Source: Streptomyces sp. S4.7 (GTDB lineage Bacteria; Actinomycetota; Actinomycetes; Streptomycetales; Streptomycetaceae). From it: a stretch of 64,000 bases of DNA. Under the pieces are notes generated by a model, which did not search any database, was not told the DNA's origin, and saw nothing but the letters and a program-made list of their open reading frames with translations. Location of the stretch: contig NZ_CP048397.1 of NCBI RefSeq assembly GCF_010384365.1, positions 2,356,001 through 2,420,000 of the forward strand, in the 5' to 3' direction. Below, one piece after another: positions 45,038-53,109 of this stretch (positions are counted from its first letter, which is position 1; every line of letters begins with the position of its first letter). The position numbers and the translations under genes were made by a program.

Positions 45038-45066
45038 TCGCGGTCTGTGGTGGGTGCCGTCCGGGG

Positions 45067-46566
45067 TCAGTGGTTGCGGGGGAAGCCCAGGTCCACGCCC
45101 GAGGGGACGTCCGCCGGGTCCGGCCAGCGGGTCGTGACGACCTTGCCGCGCGTGTAGAAGTGCACGCCGTCGTTGCCGTAGATGTGGTGGTCGCCGAAGA
45201 GCGAGTCCTTCCACCCTCCGAAGGAGTGGTAGCCCACCGGCACCGGGATCGGCACGTTCACGCCGACCATGCCCGCCTCGATCTCCAGTTGGAAGCGGCG
45301 GGCCGCGCCGCCGTCGCGGGTGAAGATCGCCGTGCCGTTGCCGAAGGGCGAGGCGTTCATGAGGGCGACGCCCTCTTCGTAGGTCTCCGTGCGCAGCACG
45401 CACAGCACCGGGCCGAAGATCTCGTCGCGGTAGGCGTCGGAGTCGGTGGAGACGTGGTCCAGGAGCGACAGGCCGATCCAGTGGCCGTCCTCGTAACCGT
45501 CGACGCGCAGACCGGTGCCGTCCAGGACGACTTCGGCGCCCTGAGCGGCGGCGCCCGTCACGTACGACGCGACCTTGTCGCGGTGGGCCGCCGTGATGAG
45601 CGGGCCCATCTCGGAGGCGGGGTCGGTGCCGGGGCCGATCTTGATCTTCTCGGCCCGTTCGCGGATCTTGCTCACGAGTTCGTCGCCGATCGCGCCGACC
45701 GCGACGACCGCCGAGATCGCCATGCAGCGCTCGCCCGCGGAGCCGTACGCCGCCGAGACGGCCGCGTCCGCCGCCGCGTCCAGGTCCGCGTCCGGCAGGA
45801 CCAGCATGTGGTTCTTGGCGCCGCCGAGCGCCTGTACGCGCTTGCCGTTGGCCGACGCCGTCGCGTGGATGTGGCGGGCGATCGGTGTGGAGCCGACGAA
45901 GGAGACCGCCGCGATGTCCGGGTGGGCCAGGAGGGAGTCGACGGCCACCTTGTCGCCGTGGACGACGTTGAGCACGCCGTCCGGGAGCCCCGCCTCGGCC
46001 GCCAGCTCGGCCAGCAGATTCGCCGCCGAGGGGTCCTTCTCGCTCGGCTTCAGTACGAAGGTGTTGCCGCAGGCGACGGCCAGCGGGAACATCCACATCG
46101 GCACCATCGCGGGGAAGTTGAACGGTGTGATGCCGGCGACGACGCCCAGCGGCTGCCTGATCGAGGAGACGTCGACCTTGCTGGAGACCTGGGTCGACAG
46201 CTCGCCCTTCAGCTGGGTGGTGATCCCGCAGGCCAGCTCGACGATCTCCAGCCCGCGCGCCACCTCGCCGAGTGCGTCGGAGTGGACCTTGCCGTGCTCG
46301 GCGGTGATCAGCGCGGCGATCTCGTCACGGTGCGCGTCGAGCAGAGCGCGGTAGCTGAACAGGATGCCGGTGCGCGCGGAGAGGGAGGAGGTGCCCCAGG
46401 TGCCGTACGCGGCCTTCGCCGCCGTGACGGCCGCGTCCACCTCCTCCGGCGAGGCGAGCGCCACCCGTGTGGTGACCGCGCCGGTCGCCGGGTCGGTGAC
46501 CTGGCCCCAGTTGCCGGAGGCGCCCTCGACGGTCTTGCCACCGATCCAGTGGTTGACGGTCTTCAT
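45067..46566 (-). CDS. iolA: Methylmalonate-semialdehyde dehydrogenase (acylating)
   Basis: A 499-residue CoA-acylating aldehyde dehydrogenase that converts malonate semialdehyde to acetyl-CoA and CO2 (or methylmalonate semialdehyde to propionyl-CoA). NAD-binding elements GITPFNFPAMVPMWMFPLAVACGN and FVGSTPIARHIH and the catalytic cysteine in GSAGERCMAIS are the MmsA/IolA signatures. KPSEKDPSAANLL also fits. It is the last gene of the inositol operon, 54 bases after iolD, and would carry out the last step of the pathway. The MmsA name is equally valid for valine catabolism. Confidence 0.93.
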   Translation of the reverse strand: MKTVNHWIGGKTVEGASGNWGQVTDPATGAVTTRVALASPEEVDAAVTAAKAAYGTWGTSSLSARTGILFSYRALLDAHRDEIAALITAEHGKVHSDALGEVARGLEIVELACGITTQLKGELSTQVSSKVDVSSIRQPLGVVAGITPFNFPAMVPMWMFPLAVACGNTFVLKPSEKDPSAANLLAELAAEAGLPDGVLNVVHGDKVAVDSLLAHPDIAAVSFVGSTPIARHIHATASANGKRVQALGGAKNHMLVLPDADLDAAADAAVSAAYGSAGERCMAISAVVAVGAIGDELVSKIRERAEKIKIGPGTDPASEMGPLITAAHRDKVASYVTGAAAQGAEVVLDGTGLRVDGYEDGHWIGLSLLDHVSTDSDAYRDEIFGPVLCVLRTETYEEGVALMNASPFGNGTAIFTRDGGAARRFQLEIEAGMVGVNVPIPVPVGYHSFGGWKDSLFGDHHIYGNDGVHFYTRGKVVTTRWPDPADVPSGVDLGFPRNH

Positions 46567-46620
46567 TACGTCTCCTTCGGGTCCATCGGGTCCATCGGCG
46601 CGGGCGGCGCCCGGGGGGTG

Positions 46621-48507
46621 TCAGAGATGGCGGCGGCGGGCTGCGGCTCTCCGGTCGTACTCCTCGCGTGCCGTGACCGCTGACGGCCGGGTCGCCGTCT
46701 CGGCCACGGGGACATCCCACCACGCCTGGGCCGGAGGCGCGCCCGACACAGTGTCTGCCGTTTCGGTCTCCGCGTAGACACATGTGGGGACGTCGGACTC
46801 ACGCGCGGCGGCGAGGGCTTCGCGCAGGTCACGAATGGTTCTGGCCCGGATGACGCGCATCCCGAGCGAGGCCGCGTTGGCTGCGAGGTCGACGGGGAGC
46901 GGGTCGCCGGTGTAGGTCGGCGAGCCGACCGTGGCTGCCTCGCGGTAGCGGTACGCCGTACCGAACCGTTCCGCGCCGACGGACTCCGAGAGCCCGCCGA
47001 TCGACGCGTAGCCGTGGTTCTGGAGGATCACCAGCTTCAGTGGGAGGCGTTCCTGGACGGCGGTGACGATCTCGGTGGGGTTCATCAGATACGTGCCGTC
47101 GCCGACGAGCGCCCAGACGGGCCGGCCGGGGGCGGCCAGCATCACACCGATGGCGGCCGGGATCTCGTAACCCATGCACGAGTAGCCGTACTCGACGTGG
47201 TAATGGTCGCGGGAGCGGGACCGCCACAGTCTGTGGAGGTCGCCGGGGAGCGATCCGGCCGCGTTGATGACGATGTCGTCGTCGGTGACGAGCGCGTCCA
47301 GCAGCCCGAGGACCTGCGGCTGGGTGGGCCGCAGAAGGTCTTCGGAGGTGTCGAACGCGGCGTCGACACGGTGCTCCCAGCGCTCCTTGTCGTCGGCGTA
47401 CTCGGTGACGTAGGCGGCGTCGGCGCGGTGGTCGGCGAGGGCCGTGGTGAGTTCTTCCAGGGCGGTGCGCGCGTCGGCGACCAGTGGGGCGGCGGCGAGC
47501 TTGTGGGCGTCGAAGCCGGTGACGTTGACGTTGAGGAAGCGGACGGACGGGTTCGCGAAGAGCGTCGCCGATGCCGTGGAGAAGTCGGACCAGCGGGTGC
47601 CGACGCCGATCACCAGGTCGGCGGTGCGGGCCAGTTCGTCGGCGGTGGCGGTGCCGGTGTGCCCGATGCCGCCGACGTCGGCCGGGTGGTCGTGGCGCAG
47701 GGAGCCCTTGCCGGCCTGGGTGGAGGCGACGGGGATGCCGGTCGCCGTCGCGAAGTCGGCCAGCGCGTCCTCGGCCGCGCTGTGGTGGACGCCGCCGCCC
47801 GCGACGAGGAGCGGACGGCGGGCGGCGCGGACGGCCTGGACCGCGTCGGCGAGTTCGTACGGGTCGGGGCCCTGCCTGCGGACCCGCCAGACGCGTTCGG
47901 CGAAGAACTCCTCCGGCCAGTCGTACGCCTCCGCCTGGACGTCCTGCGGCAGGGCGAGGGTCACCGCGCCCGTCTCGGCGGGGTCGGTGAGCACCCGCAT
48001 GGCGGCGAGCGCGGCCGGGACGAGCGCCTCGGGCCGCGAGACGCGGTCGAAGTACTTCGACACGGGGCGGAGCGCGTCGTTGACGGAGACGTCGCCCGCG
48101 TGGGGCACTTCGAGCTGCTGGAGAACCGGGTCGGCGGGGTGCGTCGCGAAGATGTCGCCGGGGAGCAGCAGCACGGGCAGCCGGTTGATGGTGGCGAGGG
48201 CGGCGCCCGTGACGAGGTTGGTGGCGCCGGGGCCGATGGAGGTGGTCACGGCGTGTGTGGAGAGGCGGTTGCTCTGGCGGGCGTAGCCGACGGCGGCGTG
48301 CACCATGGCCTGTTCGCTGCGTCCTTGGAAGTACGGCATCTCCGGGCCGGCCTGGACGAGCGCCTGGCCGATGCCTGCCACGTTCCCGTGGCCGAAGATG
48401 CCCCAGGTGGCGTCGATCAGCCGGCGGCGGTTGCCGTCGCGTTCGGTGTACTGGCGGGACAGGAAGGCGATCAGTGCCTGGGCCACGGTGAGCCGGCGCG
48501 TACTCAT
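46621..48507 (-). CDS. iolD: 3D-(3,5/4)-trihydroxycyclohexane-1,2-dione hydrolase
   Basis: A 628-residue thiamine-diphosphate enzyme that opens the inositol ring to give 5-deoxy-glucuronate. Features are the N-terminal PYR domain with IFGHGNVAGIGQAL, the central domain (VIGVGTRWSDFSTA), and the PP domain with EYGYSCMGYEIPAAIGVML and the ThDP/Mg motif GDGTYLMNPTE...NHGYASIGGLS. IolD-specific stretches such as HAAVGYARQSNRL separate it from acetolactate synthases. The ATG overlaps the iolB stop as ATGA, so the two are coupled. Confidence 0.95.
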   Translation of the reverse strand: MSTRRLTVAQALIAFLSRQYTERDGNRRRLIDATWGIFGHGNVAGIGQALVQAGPEMPYFQGRSEQAMVHAAVGYARQSNRLSTHAVTTSIGPGATNLVTGAALATINRLPVLLLPGDIFATHPADPVLQQLEVPHAGDVSVNDALRPVSKYFDRVSRPEALVPAALAAMRVLTDPAETGAVTLALPQDVQAEAYDWPEEFFAERVWRVRRQGPDPYELADAVQAVRAARRPLLVAGGGVHHSAAEDALADFATATGIPVASTQAGKGSLRHDHPADVGGIGHTGTATADELARTADLVIGVGTRWSDFSTASATLFANPSVRFLNVNVTGFDAHKLAAAPLVADARTALEELTTALADHRADAAYVTEYADDKERWEHRVDAAFDTSEDLLRPTQPQVLGLLDALVTDDDIVINAAGSLPGDLHRLWRSRSRDHYHVEYGYSCMGYEIPAAIGVMLAAPGRPVWALVGDGTYLMNPTEIVTAVQERLPLKLVILQNHGYASIGGLSESVGAERFGTAYRYREAATVGSPTYTGDPLPVDLAANAASLGMRVIRARTIRDLREALAAARESDVPTCVYAETETADTVSGAPPAQAWWDVPVAETATRPSAVTAREEYDRRAAARRRHL

Positions 48508-49484
48508 CGGAGGGTCTCCTTGTCCTCGTCCTCATAAGGAGGTTGGCTCGGCGGGCCCTGTGAGGGTGTCTGCGACGCGTGCGGCCGGGACGCCTCGTAC
48601 ATCGGCAGCCGGGGGTCGACCGCCTGGTCCGGCCACGTGTCGCGGATCCAGCCGTGGTCGGGGTGGTCGCGGATCAGCCACTGTCTGGTCGCGCCCGGTC
48701 CCGCCATCACGTTGAGGTAGTACATGGCGCGGCCGGGTGCGGCGATGGACGGGCCGTGCCAGCCGTCGGGGATCAGGACGCTGTCGCCGGTGCGGACCTC
48801 GGCGAGGACGTCGGTGCCGCCGGGCCTGGAGGGCGAGACCCGGTGGTAGCCGAGGCCGCCGTCCTCGATCTCGAAGTAGTAGATCTCCTCCAGCTCGGAC
48901 TCGACACCGGGGTGGTCCTCGTCGTGCTTGTGCGGCGGGTAGGACGACCAGTTGCCGCCCGGCGTGAGGACTTCGACGGCGATGAGCCGGTCGCAGTCGA
49001 AGGTGTCGGCGGCGGCGAAGTTGTTGACCTGGCGGGAGCAGTTGCCGCTGCCCCGCAGTTCGACCGGAACCTCCGGTGCGGAGCCGTAGCGAGCGGGGAG
49101 TCGTCGCTCGCACTTCGCTCCTGCCAGGGCGAAGCGGCCCCCCGCACCGGAGGCGATCTGGGCGTGGGCGTCACGCGGAACGTACGCGAAGTCCGTGACG
49201 GAGCTGAACACGCTTTCTCTGCCCAGCAGTTCAAAGATCTCGCCTTGCGTGTGCACCGTACAACCGCCGCTGAGGGGAAGCACGATCCATTCGCTGTCCC
49301 CGCTGTCCAGCGTGTGCGTACCGCCGGGCGGCAGGTCGAGGACGCGCAGGGCACTGTGCAGCCAGCCGGCCCGCCGCGGCTCGATGTCGAGCGCGTACGG
49401 GCCGCTCGCCGCGCTGCCCGCGCGCACGTGCCGTTCCAGGAAGTCACCGTCGGAGCCCGTGTCGGTGTCGGTTTCCGTCGTCAT
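48504..49484 (-). CDS. iolB: 5-deoxy-glucuronate isomerase
   Basis: A 326-residue double cupin that isomerises 5-deoxy-glucuronate to 2-deoxy-5-keto-gluconate. Family marks are VRTDRP-type spacing replaced by HTLDSGDSEWIVLPLSGGCTV, the metal ligands in PPHKHDED plus EEIYYFE, and YYLNVMAGPG near the end. The C-terminal 25 residues are low-complexity (SQTPSQGPPSQPPYEDED), longer than the minimal enzyme. It lies second before iolA, with a 78-base gap to the aldolase gene and an overlap with iolD. Confidence 0.94.
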   Translation of the reverse strand: MTTETDTDTGSDGDFLERHVRAGSAASGPYALDIEPRRAGWLHSALRVLDLPPGGTHTLDSGDSEWIVLPLSGGCTVHTQGEIFELLGRESVFSSVTDFAYVPRDAHAQIASGAGGRFALAGAKCERRLPARYGSAPEVPVELRGSGNCSRQVNNFAAADTFDCDRLIAVEVLTPGGNWSSYPPHKHDEDHPGVESELEEIYYFEIEDGGLGYHRVSPSRPGGTDVLAEVRTGDSVLIPDGWHGPSIAAPGRAMYYLNVMAGPGATRQWLIRDHPDHGWIRDTWPDQAVDPRLPMYEASRPHASQTPSQGPPSQPPYEDEDKETLR

Positions 49485-49562
49485 GGTCGTTCCGTATCCC
49501 TCCGCACGTCTGCCTACTCTCCCCGTGTCCCCTACAGCTACCGCGGTCCGGCGGCCGCGGCC

Positions 49563-50444
49563 CTACAACAGGCCCACGGCGGTGTCGACGGCCGCCGCGA
49601 CGTCACCGTCCACCGGATAGAGCAGCGAGCGCCCCACGACCAGGCCCTGCACCGTGGGCAGCCGCAGCGCCTTGCGCCACTTCTCGTACACGCCTTCCTG
49701 GTCGTCGCCGATCTCGCCGCCGAGCAGGACGGCGGGCAGGGTCGATGTCTCCATCACCCGGGCCATCTCGTCCGGATTCTCGGTGACCGGCACCTTCAGC
49801 CAGGTGTACGCGGAGGTGCCGGCGAGGCCGGAGGCGATGGCGATGGAGCGGGTCACCGCCTCGGCCGACAGGTCGTTGGCGAGCCGTCCGTCCCTGCGGC
49901 GGCAGATGAACGGCTCGACGAAGACGGGCAGCCGCCGCTCCGCCATGGCGTCGACGGCGCGGGCGGCCGACAGGAGGGTGTCGGGCGAGCGCGCGTCCTC
50001 GTAGTCGATACGCAGGAGCAGCTTTCCCGCGTCGAAGCCGAGGCGGGCGATGTCCTCGGCGCGGTGGCCGGTGAAGCGGTCGTCCAGTTCGAAGGCGGCG
50101 CCCGCGAGTCCGCCGCGGTTCATGGAGCCGACGACGACGCGGTCCTCCAGGGCGCCGAGGAGCAGCAGGTCGTCGAGTATGTCGGCGGTGGCGAGGACAC
50201 CGTCCACGCCGGGCCGGGACAGTGCGAGGCAGAGGCGCTCCAGGAGGTCGACGCGGTTGGCCATGGCCAACCGGCGGTTCCCCACGGCGAGGGCGCCGCG
50301 TGCCGGGTGGTCGGCGGCGACGATCATCAGCCGTCCGCCGGGGCGCACCAGGGGGCGCCGGCCGCGGCGGGCGGCTGCCTCGGCGACCGCCTCGGGGTGG
50401 TGCGTACGGATCCGTGCGAGCTCCGACGCGTCGACTCGGGTCAC
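49563..50444 (-). CDS. Cgl0158-type (beta/alpha)8 aldolase, likely the iolJ-type step
   Basis: A 293-residue barrel protein often annotated as deoxyribose-phosphate aldolase. LMIVAADHPARGALAVG, DGVLATADILDDLLLLGAL, KLLLRIDYEDARSP, PVFVEPFI and WLKVPVTENPDEMARVME mark class I aldolase strands; the Lys in WLKVPV is a candidate Schiff-base residue. In this operon it sits between iolC and iolB, so it probably cleaves the IolC product 2-deoxy-5-keto-gluconate 6-phosphate into dihydroxyacetone phosphate and malonate semialdehyde (inferred from context). The GTG start overlaps the iolC stop. Confidence 0.85.
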   Translation of the reverse strand: MTRVDASELARIRTHHPEAVAEAAARRGRRPLVRPGGRLMIVAADHPARGALAVGNRRLAMANRVDLLERLCLALSRPGVDGVLATADILDDLLLLGALEDRVVVGSMNRGGLAGAAFELDDRFTGHRAEDIARLGFDAGKLLLRIDYEDARSPDTLLSAARAVDAMAERRLPVFVEPFICRRRDGRLANDLSAEAVTRSIAIASGLAGTSAYTWLKVPVTENPDEMARVMETSTLPAVLLGGEIGDDQEGVYEKWRKALRLPTVQGLVVGRSLLYPVDGDVAAAVDTAVGLL

Positions 50445-51517
50445 TGAGCGGCCTCCGGTGGCAGCGTTCCCGGTGTGGGGACGGGGCCTGCGCCGAGGAC
50501 CTGGACGACTTCCCTGGCGTACGGCATGGCGGAGGAGCAGGCGAGCCGGGCGGCGACGATCGCGCCCGCGGCGTTGGCGTACCGCATGACGCGCTCCAGG
50601 TCCCAGCCGGCCAGCAGGCCGTGGCAGAGCGCGCCGCCGAAGGCGTCGCCGGCGCCGAGTCCGTTGACGACCTCGACGGGTACGGGCGGCACCTCGGCGG
50701 TGGTGCCGTCGCGGTGGACGGCGAGGACGCCCTTGGGGCCCTGTTTGACGACGGCCAGTTCGGGTCCGGCGGCGAGGAGCGCCCGTGCGGCGGCGTACGG
50801 TTCGCGCTCCCCGACGGCGACTTCGCACTCGTCCAGATTGCCCACCGCGACCGTGGCGTGGCGCAGGGCCTGTTCGTAGAGGGGCCGGGCCGCCGCCATG
50901 AGGGCCCGCGGGTCGTCGGAACGCGGGTCGTCTGCGGGCACCTTCCAGAACATGGGGCGCCAGTCGAGGTCGAAGACGGTGATGTCCGTTCCGGGCCGAC
51001 GTCCGGTCTGCCGCTCCTCGGAGCCGCGTACGCGCGCCTGGCTGCGCGCACCGAGGGCCGTCAGGGTCGAGGTCCGGCTGGGCTCCTCGCACAGGCCGGT
51101 ACCCGTCATCCAGAAGATCCGCGCGGCCCTGACGGCGTCCAGGTCCAGCTCATGCGGATGAATTTCCAGATCGGGCGCCTTGGGCTGCCGGTAGAAGTAC
51201 AGCGGGAAGTCGTCCGGGGGGAAGATCTCGCAGAACGTCACCGGAGTGGGCCACTGGTCGACGGGTGTCACCCACCGGTCGTCGACCTCGAACTCCCGCA
51301 GCGCGTGGTGGAGATAGTCCCCGAACGCGTCCCGTCCGGTGCGGGTGATGACAGCCGTACGGCGGCCGAGCCGGGCGGCGGCCACGGCCACGTTCGTCGC
51401 CGATCCGCCGAGGAACTTCCCGAAGGTGTCGACCTGCGCCAACGGGACTCCGGTACGCAGCGGATAGAGGTCCACGCCGATCCGCCCCATGGTGATCACG
51501 TCGTACGGCTCAGGCAT
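50441..51517 (-). CDS. iolC: 5-dehydro-2-deoxygluconokinase
   Basis: A 358-residue PfkB-family kinase that phosphorylates 2-deoxy-5-keto-gluconate. The N-terminal signature is GRIGVDLYP and FGKFLGGSATNVAVAAARLG; the C-terminal ATP and anion-hole motif is VNGLGAGDAFGGALCHGLL with the catalytic Asp. IFWMTGTGLCEEPSR and VFDLDWRPMFW are IolC-specific. About 22 extra, Arg-rich residues (157-178) interrupt the helix between these two blocks. ATG 51517 has AGGGGA upstream. It is the first gene of the leftward operon; a TTGACA-18-TAGACC promoter lies 25-60 bases ahead. Confidence 0.93.
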   Translation of the reverse strand: MPEPYDVITMGRIGVDLYPLRTGVPLAQVDTFGKFLGGSATNVAVAAARLGRRTAVITRTGRDAFGDYLHHALREFEVDDRWVTPVDQWPTPVTFCEIFPPDDFPLYFYRQPKAPDLEIHPHELDLDAVRAARIFWMTGTGLCEEPSRTSTLTALGARSQARVRGSEERQTGRRPGTDITVFDLDWRPMFWKVPADDPRSDDPRALMAAARPLYEQALRHATVAVGNLDECEVAVGEREPYAAARALLAAGPELAVVKQGPKGVLAVHRDGTTAEVPPVPVEVVNGLGAGDAFGGALCHGLLAGWDLERVMRYANAAGAIVAARLACSSAMPYAREVVQVLGAGPVPTPGTLPPEAAQ

Positions 51518-51572
51518 ACGCGTCCCCTCGTCTCGACGGCCAGTGCCAGGTCTAGTGCTCACTCCCGACCCC

Positions 51573-51612
51573 TGTCAACGTTTTGTCCTTACATTCGGAC
51601 GAAGGCTTGACA
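51573..51612. promoter_or_regulatory. 40-base dyad and promoter between iolC and the iolE-like gene
   Basis: TGTCAA...GTCC (51573-51588) is mirrored by GGAC...TTGACA (51597-51612), separated by eight bases. On the minus strand the TTGACA at 51578-51573, followed 18 bases on by TAGACC, forms a good housekeeping promoter for the iolC operon. On the plus strand the equivalent TTGACA lacks a -10 box and lies too near the start codon, so that half is more likely an operator. A repressor responding to an inositol intermediate would fit. Confidence 0.6.
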
Positions 51613-51643
51613 CTCTTCTCGGACGGCCTGGAGGCTGACCGGT

Positions 51644-52555
51644 ATGACCTCCTCCGTACCCCCGCTGAACCGCATCAGGGTCGGGTCGGCCCCCGACTCC
51701 TGGGGCGTGTGGTTTCCCGACGATCCGCGACAGGTCCCCTGGCAGCGTTTTCTCGACGAGGTGGCCGAGGCCGGATACGAGTGGATCGAACTCGGTCCGT
51801 ACGGCTACCTTCCGACCGATCCGGCGCGCCTCGCCGACGAGACCGCCCTGCGTGGTCTGAAGGTCTCGGCCGGCACCGTGTTCACCGGCCTTCACCACGG
51901 GCCCGCCGTCTGGGAGAAGACCTGGGCGCATGTCGCCGACATCGCCGCTCTCACCAAGGAGATGGGCGCGGACCATCTCGTCGTCATCCCGTCGTTCTGG
52001 CGTGACGACAAGACGGGGCAGGTGCTGGAGGACCGGACACTCACCCCGGCGCAGTGGCACGACCTGACGACTCAGACCGAGCGGCTCGGCCGCGAGGTGC
52101 GGGACCGCTTCGGGCTGAACATCGTGGTCCATCCGCACGCCGACACCCACATCGACAGCGAGGACAACGTCAGCCGTTTCCTCGACGCCACCGATCCCGA
52201 TCTGGTGTCACTGTGCCTGGACACCGGGCACTACGCGTACTGCGGCGGCGACAGCGTCAAACTGATCGAGACCTACGGGGAGCGGATCGGGTATCTGCAT
52301 CTCAAGCAGGTGGATCCGGAGATCCTCACGGACGTCATCGCCAACGAGGTGCCGTTCGGGCCTGCCGTGGGACGTGGCGTGATGTGTGAGCCGCCGAACG
52401 GAGTGCCCGCGCTGGAACCGGTGCTGACGGCCGCCCGGAATCTGGATGTTGATCTCTTCGCCATCGTCGAACAGGACATGTATCCCTGTCCGCCCGACAA
52501 GCCCTACCCGATCGCCAAGCGGACGCGCCGTTTCCTCCGCTCGTGCGGCGCGTAA
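51644..52555 (+). CDS. iolE: IolE-like inosose dehydratase / sugar isomerase
   Basis: A 303-residue xylose-isomerase-like TIM barrel. IRVGSAPDSWGVWFPDDPRQVPW and the typical GYEWIELGPYGYLP open the chain. Metal ligands are in VVHPHADTHID, LCLDTGHYAYCGGD and YLHLKQVD, and the final acidic ligand in FAIVEQDMY. These match IolE, which dehydrates 2-keto-myo-inositol to the diketone used by IolD. A related sugar-phosphate epimerase is possible, but its position divergent from iolC favours IolE. GGAGG lies nine bases before the ATG. The dehydrogenase that starts the pathway (iolG) is not in this cluster. Confidence 0.85.
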   Translation: MTSSVPPLNRIRVGSAPDSWGVWFPDDPRQVPWQRFLDEVAEAGYEWIELGPYGYLPTDPARLADETALRGLKVSAGTVFTGLHHGPAVWEKTWAHVADIAALTKEMGADHLVVIPSFWRDDKTGQVLEDRTLTPAQWHDLTTQTERLGREVRDRFGLNIVVHPHADTHIDSEDNVSRFLDATDPDLVSLCLDTGHYAYCGGDSVKLIETYGERIGYLHLKQVDPEILTDVIANEVPFGPAVGRGVMCEPPNGVPALEPVLTAARNLDVDLFAIVEQDMYPCPPDKPYPIAKRTRRFLRSCGA

Positions 52556-52809
52556 CTCCGGCCCCCCGTCGAACAATTGGACCACCAGCACCTCTGTCTC
52601 CCATGCGTTGTTTCTGTCACAGAGATCCGCTTAACGTCACGCTTATCTCCATTACGCGGGTTTTCCGTCACAGGCGCGTGACAGCCCCTCCCCCACCATC
52701 ACTCTGCGTCGTTCAACGGGCACAGGCTCAGTGATCACCAGCGTCTCAGTCGCAGCTCTCCCGACGGCCCCCCGGCCGCCGCTGCGGTGGACGCAGGGAG
52801 GTGCCACAC

Positions 52810-53007
52810 ATGACGGACAGAAGTCTCTGGTCCTACAAGGAGATCGCCGCACACATCCGCGTACAGCCGGACACCGTCCGTTCGTACCGCAAGCACGGTC
52901 TGCTTCCACGGCCGGACCATGTGGAGAACGGCAAGCCCTACTGGTACGCGGACACCGTCCGCGCCTGGGTGGCCAAACGCCCGGGAAACAGAGGCCGTAG
53001 AGAGTAA
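52810..53007 (+). CDS. Small MerR/excisionase-like HTH protein
   Basis: A 65-residue protein consisting of one winged-helix HTH: WSYKEIAAHIRVQPDTVRSYRKHGLLPRPDHVENGKPYWYADTVRAWVAKRPG. It resembles the MerR N-terminal domain or an excisionase and has no effector part. ATG 52810 is favoured over GTG 52801 because GGGAGG lies eight bases before it. It is probably monocistronic. The 254-base gap upstream contains an AT-richer stretch (52575-52680) with GTCAC/GTGAC half-sites that may hold its promoter and operator. Confidence 0.82.
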   Translation: MTDRSLWSYKEIAAHIRVQPDTVRSYRKHGLLPRPDHVENGKPYWYADTVRAWVAKRPGNRGRRE

Positions 53008-53051
53008 GGGACGGAATCCGGCAACGCCCCGGGTCCGCCGAGGACCGACTC

Positions 53052-53097
53052 CGAGGGCCCCGTACCCCACACCACCGGTGGACGTACGGGGCCCTCG
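53052..53097. terminator. Bidirectional hairpin terminator
   Basis: A perfect 14-bp stem (CGAGGGCCCCGTAC/GTACGGGGCCCTCG) with an 18-base loop between the convergent HTH gene and the MMPL exporter gene. It lies 13 bases before the MMPL stop and about 45 after the HTH stop. Confidence 0.75.
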
Positions 53098-53109
53098 GGC
53101 GTGTCCGGC

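Noticed and set aside
51607..51612. Plus-strand TTGACA as -35 of the iolE-like gene
   Set aside because: No -10 box at 16-19 bases, and the start would fall on the start codon despite a clear ribosome site; better explained as an operator half.
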